This document shows, one piece after another, positions 19,525 through 27,313 of a DNA stretch of 64,000 nucleotides. The position numbers and the translations under genes are program-made. The notes beneath the pieces are model-generated. The model ran no database searches and was not told where the DNA came from. It saw only the letters and a list, made by a program, of their open reading frames with translations. Within the stretch, counting starts at the first letter, position 1; every line of letters starts with the position of its first letter. Source of the DNA: Qaidamihabitans albus (GTDB lineage Bacteria; Actinomycetota; Actinomycetes; Mycobacteriales; Pseudonocardiaceae); the NCBI RefSeq assembly GCF_016464705.1, contig NZ_JAEHOB010000009.1, positions 124,001 through 188,000 on the forward strand. Direction: 5' to 3'.

Positions 19525-21390
19525 GTGCCGGAACCTGGTGGCGCGCCAGGGGCGGAGGGGATCGCCCGTCGATGGGCAGCCACGCTGGCTGACACGGAAG
19601 GGGTAACGCTACCCGCCGAGGAACTCGAACGCGTCCTGCTCGCCGTCGCCCAGGAGGCCCGGGCACACGCGGAGGCCGAGAAGGACGCCGTCGCGCACCG
19701 CTTCGCGGCCTTCTACTCGGCCTCGCCGACCGGAATCGTCCTCGCCGACCACGACGGCCGGATCGTGGACACCAACGCCGCGCTGACCCGGCTGCTCGGT
19801 CACGAGGCCGGCGATCTCCGCGGCAAGCCGGTCACCGAGCTCACGGCGTCCGAAGAGGACGCCGCGACGATCCGTGCGGGACTCGCGGAACTCCGGTCCG
19901 TACCACGCTCGCGCTTCCGGGAACGGCTGGACCTCATCCACATCGAGGACGGCTCCCTCCGCACCCAGGTGACCATCGCCGGCCTCCCTGGCGACTCCGC
20001 CGGATCCCTGTATCCGGTGCTGATGATCGAGGACGCCAGCGAGCTGAGCCTGCTGCGCGAGACGCTGCGCCGGCAGAACGTGCAGGACTCGCTCACCGGC
20101 CTGCCCAACGCGGGCAGCTTCTTCAACCGTCTCGAGGCCGCGCTCGCCGGCCCGTCGTACGACTCCGACGAGCAGGTCGCTCTGGTCTACCTCGACATCG
20201 ACGGCTTCAAGGTGATCAACGATGGACTCGGCCCCGGCGCAGGCGACGAGATCCTGCGCAGTGTTGCCCGCAAGATCGAGTCCGCGTTCACCTCGCATGA
20301 CGCCTTCGTGGCGCGGCTGTCCGGCGACGGGTTCGCGGTGCTCATGCAAGGACGGCTGACGGGCACCGACGTGATCGACCTCGTCGAGGACGCGATGGCA
20401 CTGCTGGCCGAGCCGGTCTACCTCGACGGGAACGGCGTCGCGGTCAGCGTCAGCGTCGGCATCGTCGTGCAGGAGACGGCCGGGCGGACCCAGGAGGACC
20501 TGCACCGCGCGGCGGAGATCACGCTGCACCGGGCCAAGGAGAACGGCCGCGCGCAGTGGATGCTGTTCGAGGCGGACCTCGACAGCCTCGACCGGCGACG
20601 CTACGGGCTCGGCGCCGTCATCGGCGGTGCGCTGGAGAACGGCGAGTTCGAGCTGGAGTACCAGCCGACCGTCAAGCTCGACGACAGCAACGAGATCGCG
20701 GTCGTGAACGCGTCCCTGCGCTGGAACCACCCCGAGCACGGCGTGCTCGCGCCACGGGAGTTCTACTCGCTCGCCGACACCACCGGAATGACGCTGAGCC
20801 TCGGGCAGTGGCTGTTGAAGGAGTCACTGAGCGAGGCGGCCAGGTGGCATGAGCAGTTCGGCGAGGCGGCACCCGATCTGTGCCTGCGGCTGCCGACCCG
20901 GCTGGCGATCGATCCCAACCTCGTGGGAATGGTGCGGGACGAGCTGAAGCGCACGGAGCTGCCGCCGCAGAAGGTGCGCCTGTGCGCGGACACCACCGCC
21001 CTGCTCGACCCGCGGGGTGAGGTTCTGGAAGCGTTGTCCGTCCTGTCCGATCTGGATGTGCAGATCGCGATGGCGGCCACGGGAGCCGCGGACGTGGAGC
21101 TGATGCACGCCCAGAAGCTGCCGGTGGGCTTCGTGGTGCTCTCCGGCCCGCTGATCGACGCGCTCGCGGAGGACGAGGCCGGTGCGGCGGGCGCCCGCAG
21201 GCACATCGCGGCACTGCTCGAACGAACCAGGGAGCTGGGGCTGCACCGCGTCGGCGCGGAAGGTGTTCGTGACGCCGAGCACGCGAGGCGGCTGAGGGAG
21301 CTCGGGATCGTGGCGGGCCGAGGTCCCGCGTTCGGCGGGACGGCCAGCGGAGCGGAGATCGAGTCGCTGATCCGGCGGCACACCCGCTGA
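19525..21390 (+). CDS. PAS-GGDEF-EAL protein with degenerate catalytic motifs
   Basis: A 621-residue protein; GTG 19525 has GGAGAGG six bases upstream, whereas earlier in-frame starts have none. Order: short N-terminus, PAS domain (about 62-185, SASPTGIVLADHDGRIVDTN), GGDEF domain (188-345, DSLTGLPN, LDIDGFKVIND) and EAL domain (360-615). The GGDEF signature is SGDGF (266-270), and the EAL triad is NAS (395-397). Further EAL residues (the Glu of LELTES, DDFG, the Lys of LKID) are also replaced. It therefore probably senses a signal by PAS and acts as a c-di-GMP receptor or protein partner rather than an enzyme. The 196-bp upstream gap holds a possible -10 TAGAGT at 19370. Confidence 0.9.
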   Translation: MPEPGGAPGAEGIARRWAATLADTEGVTLPAEELERVLLAVAQEARAHAEAEKDAVAHRFAAFYSASPTGIVLADHDGRIVDTNAALTRLLGHEAGDLRGKPVTELTASEEDAATIRAGLAELRSVPRSRFRERLDLIHIEDGSLRTQVTIAGLPGDSAGSLYPVLMIEDASELSLLRETLRRQNVQDSLTGLPNAGSFFNRLEAALAGPSYDSDEQVALVYLDIDGFKVINDGLGPGAGDEILRSVARKIESAFTSHDAFVARLSGDGFAVLMQGRLTGTDVIDLVEDAMALLAEPVYLDGNGVAVSVSVGIVVQETAGRTQEDLHRAAEITLHRAKENGRAQWMLFEADLDSLDRRRYGLGAVIGGALENGEFELEYQPTVKLDDSNEIAVVNASLRWNHPEHGVLAPREFYSLADTTGMTLSLGQWLLKESLSEAARWHEQFGEAAPDLCLRLPTRLAIDPNLVGMVRDELKRTELPPQKVRLCADTTALLDPRGEVLEALSVLSDLDVQIAMAATGAADVELMHAQKLPVGFVVLSGPLIDALAEDEAGAAGARRHIAALLERTRELGLHRVGAEGVRDAEHARRLRELGIVAGRGPAFGGTASGAEIESLIRRHTR

Positions 21391-21404
21391 CCCCGGCCGT
21401 CCAG

Positions 21405-21410
21405 TACCGT
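21405..21410 (+). promoter_or_regulatory. Leaderless -10 element of the peroxiredoxin gene
   Basis: TACCGT followed by seven bases and the ATG at 21418; no Shine-Dalgarno. Confidence 0.45.
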
Positions 21411-21417
21411 CCCGAGC

Positions 21418-21882
21418 ATGAAAAAGGGAGACCTCGCACCGGACTTCACGCTGGCCGATGACCAGGGCGAGCAGCGCACGCTGTCCGGGTTCCTGGAGAC
21501 CGGACCGGTCGTACTGTTCTTCTACCCGGCGGCGATGACCACCGGCTGCACGGCCGAGAGCTGCCAGTTCCGCGACCTCGCCGCCGAGTTCGCCGAGGTG
21601 GGCGCCCACCGAATCGGCATAAGCCCCGACCCGGTGGACAAGCAGCGGCGGTTCTCCAGCACGCACGACTTCGACTTCCCGCTGCTCTCCGACCCGGACG
21701 GCACCGTCGCGACGCAGTTCGGCGTGCGCCGCAAGCTCGGCCCGCTGCTCACCAGGCGGCACACGTTCGTGATCGACACCGACCGCACGGTCCTCGACGT
21801 GATCAAGAGCGAGCTGCGGATGAGCGTGCACGCCGACAAGGCCCTCGAAGTGCTCCGCGCTCGTACCGGCCACGCCTCGTGA
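21418..21882 (+). CDS. Peroxiredoxin, BCP/PrxQ family
   Basis: A 154-residue thiol peroxidase. The sequence begins KKGDLAPDFTLADDQGEQ and has FFYPAAMTTGCTAESCQFRD with peroxidatic Cys44 and a second Cys49 five residues on, the PrxQ alpha-helical resolving position. It reduces hydroperoxides using thioredoxin-like donors in the cytoplasm. Its TGA stop (21880-21882) lies inside palindrome copy C. It converges on the LCP gene. Confidence 0.93.
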   Translation: MKKGDLAPDFTLADDQGEQRTLSGFLETGPVVLFFYPAAMTTGCTAESCQFRDLAAEFAEVGAHRIGISPDPVDKQRRFSSTHDFDFPLLSDPDGTVATQFGVRRKLGPLLTRRHTFVIDTDRTVLDVIKSELRMSVHADKALEVLRARTGHAS

Positions 21883-21921
21883 GTGGCTACGCGAGTTAGA
21901 ACTCGCGTAGCCACTCACGAG
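21876..21921 (+). repeat. 46-nt palindrome copy C (perfect)
   Basis: CTCGTGAGTG, hexamer GCTACG, CGAGTT, centre AG and a fully complementary second arm: 22 of 22 positions pair. It overlaps the last codons of the peroxiredoxin gene and ends five bases before the stop of the convergent LCP gene, fitting a bidirectional terminator. Confidence 0.95.
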
Positions 21922-21926
21922 CGTGC

Positions 21927-23099
21927 TTAGTTGACGATCACGCTGTCCGGCAGCGGAGTGTCGTTGCGTAGCGCGTCGAACAGCTGCTGCGACTTGGCCT
22001 CGTCCCAGTTCTCCGCCGAGGCCGACGTCGTGGGCACGGTGGTGGCGACCACCCCGCCGTCGGAGATGCCGCGCATGGCCCAGGCGAGGCCGACCAGGTG
22101 GTGCAGGTGGTCACCGGTGTCCATGGTCAGCGCGTCCGGCGCCGCGGACAGCAGCGGGAACAGGTCGAACGGGTTGAGCAGCGTGGCGGGGCTCGCCATC
22201 TCGTTGGCCAGCGCGCCGATGAACTTGCGCTGGTTGGCCACCCGGTCGAGGTCCGAACGCGGCGTCGCCGAGCTGTAACGCATGCGGACGAACCCGAGTG
22301 CCTGCGCGCCGTCCAGCTCCTGCTTGCCCGCAGGGATCACGACACCGGTCTTGGTGTCGCGCATCTCCTCCGGAATGTCCATCTCGACACCGCCGATGGC
22401 GTCCACGATGTTGGCGAACCCGCCGAAGCCGATCTCCGCGTAGTGGTCGATGTGCAGGCCGGTCGCCTGCTCGACGGTCTGCGCCAGCAGCGGCGCGCCA
22501 CCGAAGGAGAACGCGGCGTTGATCTTGTTGGTGCCGTGTCCGGGGATCTCGACCTGCGAGTCGCGGGGCAGGCTGAGCAGGGTCGGCGCCGTGTCGTTGT
22601 CCGGGATGTGCGCGACCATGATCGTGTCCGTGCGCTGGCCGCCGGAGTCACCGGTGGACAGCCTCTCCTGGTCCTCGGGGTCAAGGCCGGCCCGTGAGTC
22701 GGAGCCCACGATCAGCCAGTTGGTGCCCTCGGCGGCGGCCGGCTGCCCCTCGTAGCCGGGCAGCGCGTCGATGCGGTTGATCGAGAACTCCAGATAGACC
22801 CAGATACCCGCGATGAACAGCACGAGAACCATCAGCAGGCTCAGCGCCACCCGGCCGAACGTCCACCGCTTGCGCTTCGGCGGCGGCCCTGGCGGCCGCC
22901 TGCGCTCCCCCGGCGGGGGCTGGTGCGGCGGGGCGGCCCGCGTCGACTGCGGGGGCCGTGCACGCTGTGCACCCTGACCTGCGCGTTCCCTGCCAGGCAC
23001 CGGCAGCGTCTGCGCTCGCTGGTGTTCCCGCGGACCACGGGGTGGCTGGCGGCGCCGAGGTGGGGGCTGGTGCCCGCCGTACTGTCCGCCGTAGCTCAT
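21927..23099 (-). CDS. LytR-CpsA-Psr (LCP) family cell-envelope ligase
   Basis: A 390-residue membrane-anchored protein. GGAGAACCG precedes ATG 23099. The N-terminal ~78 residues are a cytoplasmic tail rich in Pro, Arg and Gln. One transmembrane segment follows (about 79-103, RVALSLLMVLVLFIAGIWVYL). The extracellular LCP domain then shows NWLIVGSDSRAGLD, RTDTIMVAHI, LSLPRDSQVEIPGHG, NKINAAFSFGG and GFVRMRYS. LCP enzymes attach polymers such as arabinogalactan or teichoic acids to peptidoglycan. No C-terminal LytR_C domain is present. A possible own promoter (TTAAGT region) lies in the 100-bp gap before it. Confidence 0.93.
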   Translation of the reverse strand: MSYGGQYGGHQPPPRRRQPPRGPREHQRAQTLPVPGRERAGQGAQRARPPQSTRAAPPHQPPPGERRRPPGPPPKRKRWTFGRVALSLLMVLVLFIAGIWVYLEFSINRIDALPGYEGQPAAAEGTNWLIVGSDSRAGLDPEDQERLSTGDSGGQRTDTIMVAHIPDNDTAPTLLSLPRDSQVEIPGHGTNKINAAFSFGGAPLLAQTVEQATGLHIDHYAEIGFGGFANIVDAIGGVEMDIPEEMRDTKTGVVIPAGKQELDGAQALGFVRMRYSSATPRSDLDRVANQRKFIGALANEMASPATLLNPFDLFPLLSAAPDALTMDTGDHLHHLVGLAWAMRGISDGGVVATTVPTTSASAENWDEAKSQQLFDALRNDTPLPDSVIVN

Positions 23100-23199
23100 C
23101 GGTTCTCCGATTCGGTGTCGTGCCGGCCGTGTCGCCGCGCTAACTTAACCGCACTGTCCCGACAGAAGGACGTCCGGCACCCCGATCGGTTGCGCCTGC

Positions 23200-24429
23200 T
23201 CATCCGAACGAGAACTGGTGCACCTTCAGGTAGCCGGAGCGGAAACCGGCCTCCGAGTACGCGAGATAGAAGTCCCACATCCGGCGGAACACGTCGTCGA
23301 AACCGAGTTCGGCGACCTCCGCCCGGCGGTGCCGGAACCGCTCCCGCCACTGTTCAAGGGTACGCGCGTAGTCCTGGCCGAACTCGAGCTGGGCATGCTG
23401 CCGCAGCGTGGTGTTGTGTGCGATGCCGTGTCTTACCGATTCCACGGACGGGATCAGCCCGCCCGGAAAGATGTACTTGTGCACCCAGGTGTACGAGGAT
23501 GCCGCGGCGAGCATCCGGTCGTGCCGCATCGTGATGGCCTGCAGACCGAACCTGCCCCCCGACCGCAGCAGCCTGCCGACCGTGCCGAAGAACTCCGGCC
23601 AGTAGTCGGCGCCGACGGCTTCGATCATCTCGACGCTCACCACCGCGTCGTAGGTTCCCTCCGCCTGCCGGTAGTCGAGCAGTCGCACGTCGATCCGCTC
23701 GGCGAGGCCCGCCTCGGCGATGCGCTTGGTGGCCAGCGTGCGCTGCTCCTCGGACAGGGTGAGGGAGGTCACCTCGGCACCGCGCCGGGCGGCCCGGACG
23801 GCCAGCTCACCCCAACCGGTACCGATCTCCAGCACGCGGCTGCCGGCGCGGACCCCGGCGTAGTCGAGGACGTTGTCGATCTTGCGGACCTGCGCAGCCG
23901 CGAGATCGTCCCCTGGGCCGAACAGCGCTGAGGAGTAGGTCATCGTCTCGTCCAGGAACAGGCCGAACAGCTCGTTCGACAGGTCGTAGTGCCGGTGGAT
24001 GTTGGCCCGCGCGCCGTCGACCGTGTTCCGTTCGGCCTGCGGGTGCCCGCGGTCGACGAACCCCCGGAAGCGCTGCAACGCCGGCGGAATCAGAACCGCC
24101 GTCCGCTCCGCGAACGGCGTCAGCACCTCGGCCAGCGCGTCGGAGGTCCAGTCGCCCGCCATGTAGGCCTCGCCGAAGCCGATCTTCCCGTCGGCGCCGA
24201 GGCGGTGGAAGAACGCCGCAGGCCGGAGGAGCCGCAGCTCAGGCGCACCGGGGCCACCGGCGCCGAGGCGGCTGCCGCCCGGCAGGCTCACCCGGACGTC
24301 GAGCGGCCGCACGGCACGCCGGAAGAGCAGCTCCGCGATACGGGCGCGGGCGGGAGCGCGCGGTGGGGTGGTCAGGCCGGGCCATGCCTGCACGTCACGC
24401 TGCGACCGGTCGACGCTCGAGCTGGTCAA
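23200..24429 (-). CDS. Cyclopropane-fatty-acyl-phospholipid synthase family methyltransferase
   Basis: A 409-residue protein beginning with TTG at 24429, preceded by GGAAGGAAG; TTG is the only start with a good ribosome site. N-terminal FRRAVRPLDVRVSLPGG and KIGFGEAYMAGDW are the lipid-binding lead-in of CFA synthases of the UfaA1 type. The SAM site is VLEIGTGWGELAVRAA, and the later HKYIFPGGLIPS and FRRMWDFYLAYSEAGF motifs are characteristic. It transfers a methylene or methyl from SAM onto unsaturated phospholipid acyl chains (cyclopropane or 10-methyl branched products). It lies 36 bp after the hydrolase gene in a leftward envelope-associated group. Confidence 0.92.
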   Translation of the reverse strand: MTSSSVDRSQRDVQAWPGLTTPPRAPARARIAELLFRRAVRPLDVRVSLPGGSRLGAGGPGAPELRLLRPAAFFHRLGADGKIGFGEAYMAGDWTSDALAEVLTPFAERTAVLIPPALQRFRGFVDRGHPQAERNTVDGARANIHRHYDLSNELFGLFLDETMTYSSALFGPGDDLAAAQVRKIDNVLDYAGVRAGSRVLEIGTGWGELAVRAARRGAEVTSLTLSEEQRTLATKRIAEAGLAERIDVRLLDYRQAEGTYDAVVSVEMIEAVGADYWPEFFGTVGRLLRSGGRFGLQAITMRHDRMLAAASSYTWVHKYIFPGGLIPSVESVRHGIAHNTTLRQHAQLEFGQDYARTLEQWRERFRHRRAEVAELGFDDVFRRMWDFYLAYSEAGFRSGYLKVHQFSFG

Positions 24430-24465
24430 GGCACTTCCTTCCGCCTGAGGAACCCCGCAGGGACT

Positions 24466-25197
24466 TCAGAGCGGGATTCGCAGCCGCTGCGCCGGCGGTT
24501 TGGTCCAGGCCGAGGTGACAAGCCCGTCACGGAAGGGCAGCTCCAGCGTCCGCAAGGTGAACTCCGCGACGAGCCGGCTCCAGACGGGGGGCCTGCGCAG
24601 CATCGCGTGGCCCTCGGCGGTCACCTCGAACCTGGCCAGGCGGGCGGCGCTCGCCTCGGCCCTGACGGCGTAGGCATAGGAGTCGGCCGGGCCGGTGACC
24701 CGGTCCTGTGTACCGTGCGCGATCAGCACGGACCGGCCCCGGACCGGCTCCACGGGCTCGTCCCCCGGCGTCCACGGGGCGAGCGCGCACACGCCCACGA
24801 CCGCAGGGTCGTCGGCGACGCGCAGGGCCACGCGGCCACCCATCGAATGGCCGACGAGTACCACCGGCAGGCCGGGATGCTCCGCGCGCAACCGGCCGAG
24901 GGCCCACCGGGCGTCCAGGACGGGGTCGAGCGCGGGCTCGTTCCAGCCCCGCACCCGGTTGCGCAGCAGCCGGACCTCAAGGCCGTGTGCAGCACCGGCT
25001 GCGTACAACGCCCTGGCCAGCGGCACCATGCGCAGGTACGCGAGTCCCCACGGACGCACCACGCCTGCGCCGAACTGGGCCCCGCCGTGCAGCACCAGTG
25101 CCACCGCACGGGCCGGGCCTGCCGGGCGCCGTACCAACAGCGCAGGCTCGTCACCTTCCATGCTCTCCATGCCTTCCGTGCCTTCCGTGCCCTTCAC
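24466..25197 (-). CDS. Alpha/beta hydrolase
   Basis: A 243-residue hydrolase. GTG 25197 was chosen because GGAGGAGGT stands just upstream; the longer ATG at 25278 would run into the ABC exporter gene. The nucleophile elbow is VLVGHSMGGRVAL, with likely acid Asp in GTQDRVT and His in EGHAML. The oxyanion side reads LVLHGGAQFG. It is a probable esterase or lipase-like hydrolase of unknown substrate. The first residues (KGTEGTEGMESMEGDE) come from imperfect 9-bp DNA repeats, so the true N-terminus may begin later, at ATG 25170 or 25161. It is probably cotranscribed with the exporter (55-bp gap) and the CFA synthase. Confidence 0.85.
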   Translation of the reverse strand: MKGTEGTEGMESMEGDEPALLVRRPAGPARAVALVLHGGAQFGAGVVRPWGLAYLRMVPLARALYAAGAAHGLEVRLLRNRVRGWNEPALDPVLDARWALGRLRAEHPGLPVVLVGHSMGGRVALRVADDPAVVGVCALAPWTPGDEPVEPVRGRSVLIAHGTQDRVTGPADSYAYAVRAEASAARLARFEVTAEGHAMLRRPPVWSRLVAEFTLRTLELPFRDGLVTSAWTKPPAQRLRIPL

Positions 25198-25252
25198 GCG
25201 GCGACCTCCTCCGCTTTGGTCGCAGTGAACGCCACCGGCGCCGGGGCGCGCG

Positions 25253-27130
25253 CTACGCGGCGGCGTGTTCCCGCTCACCCTCGCTGAACTGGGTGCGGTG
25301 GAGCTCGGCGTACCGGCCGCCTGCGGCGAGCAGTTCCTCGTGCGTTCCGCGCTCGACCACCGTGCCCGCCTCGATCACCAGGATCAGGTCGGCGGCCCGC
25401 ACGGTCGAAAGCCGGTGGGCGATGACGAGTGCGGTCCTGCCGTCCAGCGCGTCGGTGAGTGCCTCACCGACCGCCACCTCGGACTCGGAGTCGAGGTGGG
25501 CGGTCGCCTCGTCGAGGACGACCACCCGCGGCTGGGCGAGCAACAGCCGCGCGATGGTGAGCCGCTGCCGTTCCCCGCCGGAGAGCCGGTAACCGCGCTC
25601 ACCGACCAGCGTGTCGAGGCCGTCCGGCAGCGAGCGCACGAGCGAGGCCAGCCGCGCCCGTTCGAGCGCGTGCCAGATTTCCGGCTCGGTCACCTCGGGC
25701 CGGACGTAGGAGAGGTTCGCCCGGATCGTGTCGTGAAAGAGGTGCCCGTCCTGCGTCACCACCCCGACGGTGTGCCGCAGCGTGTCGAAGCCGAGGTCGC
25801 GCACGTCCACACCGGACAGCCGGACGGCACCCGAGTCCACGTCGTAGAGCCTGGGTACCAGCGCCGCGATCGTCGACTTCCCGGCTCCGGACGAACCGAC
25901 GAGGGCGACCATCTGCCCAGGCTCGGCACGGAAACCGACCCCGTGCAGGACTTCCTCGCCGCCACGGTTGTCCAGAATGGACACTTCCTCCAGCGACGCG
26001 AGCGAGTAGCGGTCGGCGGAGGGATAGCTGAAACGGACATCCTCGAACTCCACCGAAACGCCACCGGCAGGCAACGGCTTCGGATCCGGTCGTTCCTTGA
26101 TCATCGGATCGAGATCGAGCACCTCGAAGACCCGCTCGAAGGACACGAGCGCGGTCATCACATCCACCCGGACGTTGGCCAGCGCCGTGAGCGGCGTGTA
26201 GAGCCTGGTGAGCAGCAGCGCGAGCGCCACGACCGTGCCCGGCGCGAGGTCGCCGCGCAGCGCCATCCAGCCGCCGAGCCCGTACACCAGCGCCTGCGCG
26301 AGCGCCGACACCAGGGTCAGGCTCGTCATGAACCACCGGGTGAGCATCGCCGTGCGCACGCCGATGTCGCGGACCCGGCCCGCGCGGAGGCCGAACGCGG
26401 AGTTCTCGGCGTCCGGCCTGCCGAACAGCTTGACCAGTGTCGCTCCGGGCGCCGAGAAACGCTCGGTCATCTGCGTGGTCATCGACGCGTTCAGCTCGGC
26501 GGACTCGCGCTGCAGCGCGGCCATCCGCCTGCCGATCCGGCGCGCGGGCAGCACGAAGACCGGCAGCAGCACGAGCGCGAGCAGCGTCACCTGCCAGGAA
26601 AGCGTCATCATCACGGCCAGCGACAGCACAAGCTGGATCACGTTGGTCACCAGCCCGGACAGGGTGGCGGTGAACGTGCGCTGCGCACCGATCACGTCGT
26701 TGTTGAGCCGACTCACGAGCGCGCCCGTCCGGGTGCGGGTGAAGAACGCGACGGGCATCCGCTGAATGTGCTCGTACACCGCGCGGCGGAGGTCGAAGAT
26801 CAGCCCCTCACCGATGCGCGCGGACTGCCAGCGCTCGGCCAGTCCCAGTCCGGCGTCGGCGATCGCGAGCCCGGCGATGGCGACGGCGAGCCACACCAGG
26901 ACCGACACCGCTCCCCCGCCGACGATCGTGTCGACGACCCTGCCTGCGAGCAGTGGGGTGCTCACCGCCAGTACCGCGGCGAGCACGGTCAGCGCGAGGA
27001 AGATCCCGAGCCTGCGCCAGTGCGGCCGGGCGAAGCGGGCGACCCGCCGCACGGTGCCACGGCGCAGTCCCTTCTTCGGCACGTCCGGCGCCCGCATGGC
27101 ACCGCTCAGCAGTGACCAGGTGTTGTCCAC
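25253..27130 (-). CDS. ABC transporter, fused permease/ATPase (exporter type)
   Basis: A 625-residue half-transporter. The N-terminal six-helix exporter domain covers about residues 35-320. The ATPase domain has Walker A GSSGAGKST, Q-loop VVTQDGHLF, signature LSGGERQR, Walker B VVVLDEATAHLD and an H-loop in LVIAHRLSTV. Such MsbA/BmrA-like proteins homodimerise to export lipids, peptides or drugs. Location upstream of a hydrolase, a CFA synthase and an LCP protein suggests an envelope or lipid role (inference). The GTG start at 27130 leaves a 183-bp divergent, AT-richer promoter region shared with the GT87-like gene. Confidence 0.93.
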   Translation of the reverse strand: MDNTWSLLSGAMRAPDVPKKGLRRGTVRRVARFARPHWRRLGIFLALTVLAAVLAVSTPLLAGRVVDTIVGGGAVSVLVWLAVAIAGLAIADAGLGLAERWQSARIGEGLIFDLRRAVYEHIQRMPVAFFTRTRTGALVSRLNNDVIGAQRTFTATLSGLVTNVIQLVLSLAVMMTLSWQVTLLALVLLPVFVLPARRIGRRMAALQRESAELNASMTTQMTERFSAPGATLVKLFGRPDAENSAFGLRAGRVRDIGVRTAMLTRWFMTSLTLVSALAQALVYGLGGWMALRGDLAPGTVVALALLLTRLYTPLTALANVRVDVMTALVSFERVFEVLDLDPMIKERPDPKPLPAGGVSVEFEDVRFSYPSADRYSLASLEEVSILDNRGGEEVLHGVGFRAEPGQMVALVGSSGAGKSTIAALVPRLYDVDSGAVRLSGVDVRDLGFDTLRHTVGVVTQDGHLFHDTIRANLSYVRPEVTEPEIWHALERARLASLVRSLPDGLDTLVGERGYRLSGGERQRLTIARLLLAQPRVVVLDEATAHLDSESEVAVGEALTDALDGRTALVIAHRLSTVRAADLILVIEAGTVVERGTHEELLAAGGRYAELHRTQFSEGEREHAAA

Positions 27131-27313
27131 TTCGCCCGCCGCCCTCCAGATACCTCGACCTTAGTCAAGATTTTTTGCGCATATGACCAGCCCAACGCAC
27201 TGTTCTACCTGATCCTTCCCGACAGGTCCGACAATTTTCCCGGCCGTCGCCGACGGTGGCAGGCGGCTCGGTAACCTGACCGCGACCCCGGCCGCTGCTC
27301 AGGAGGTGAACGC

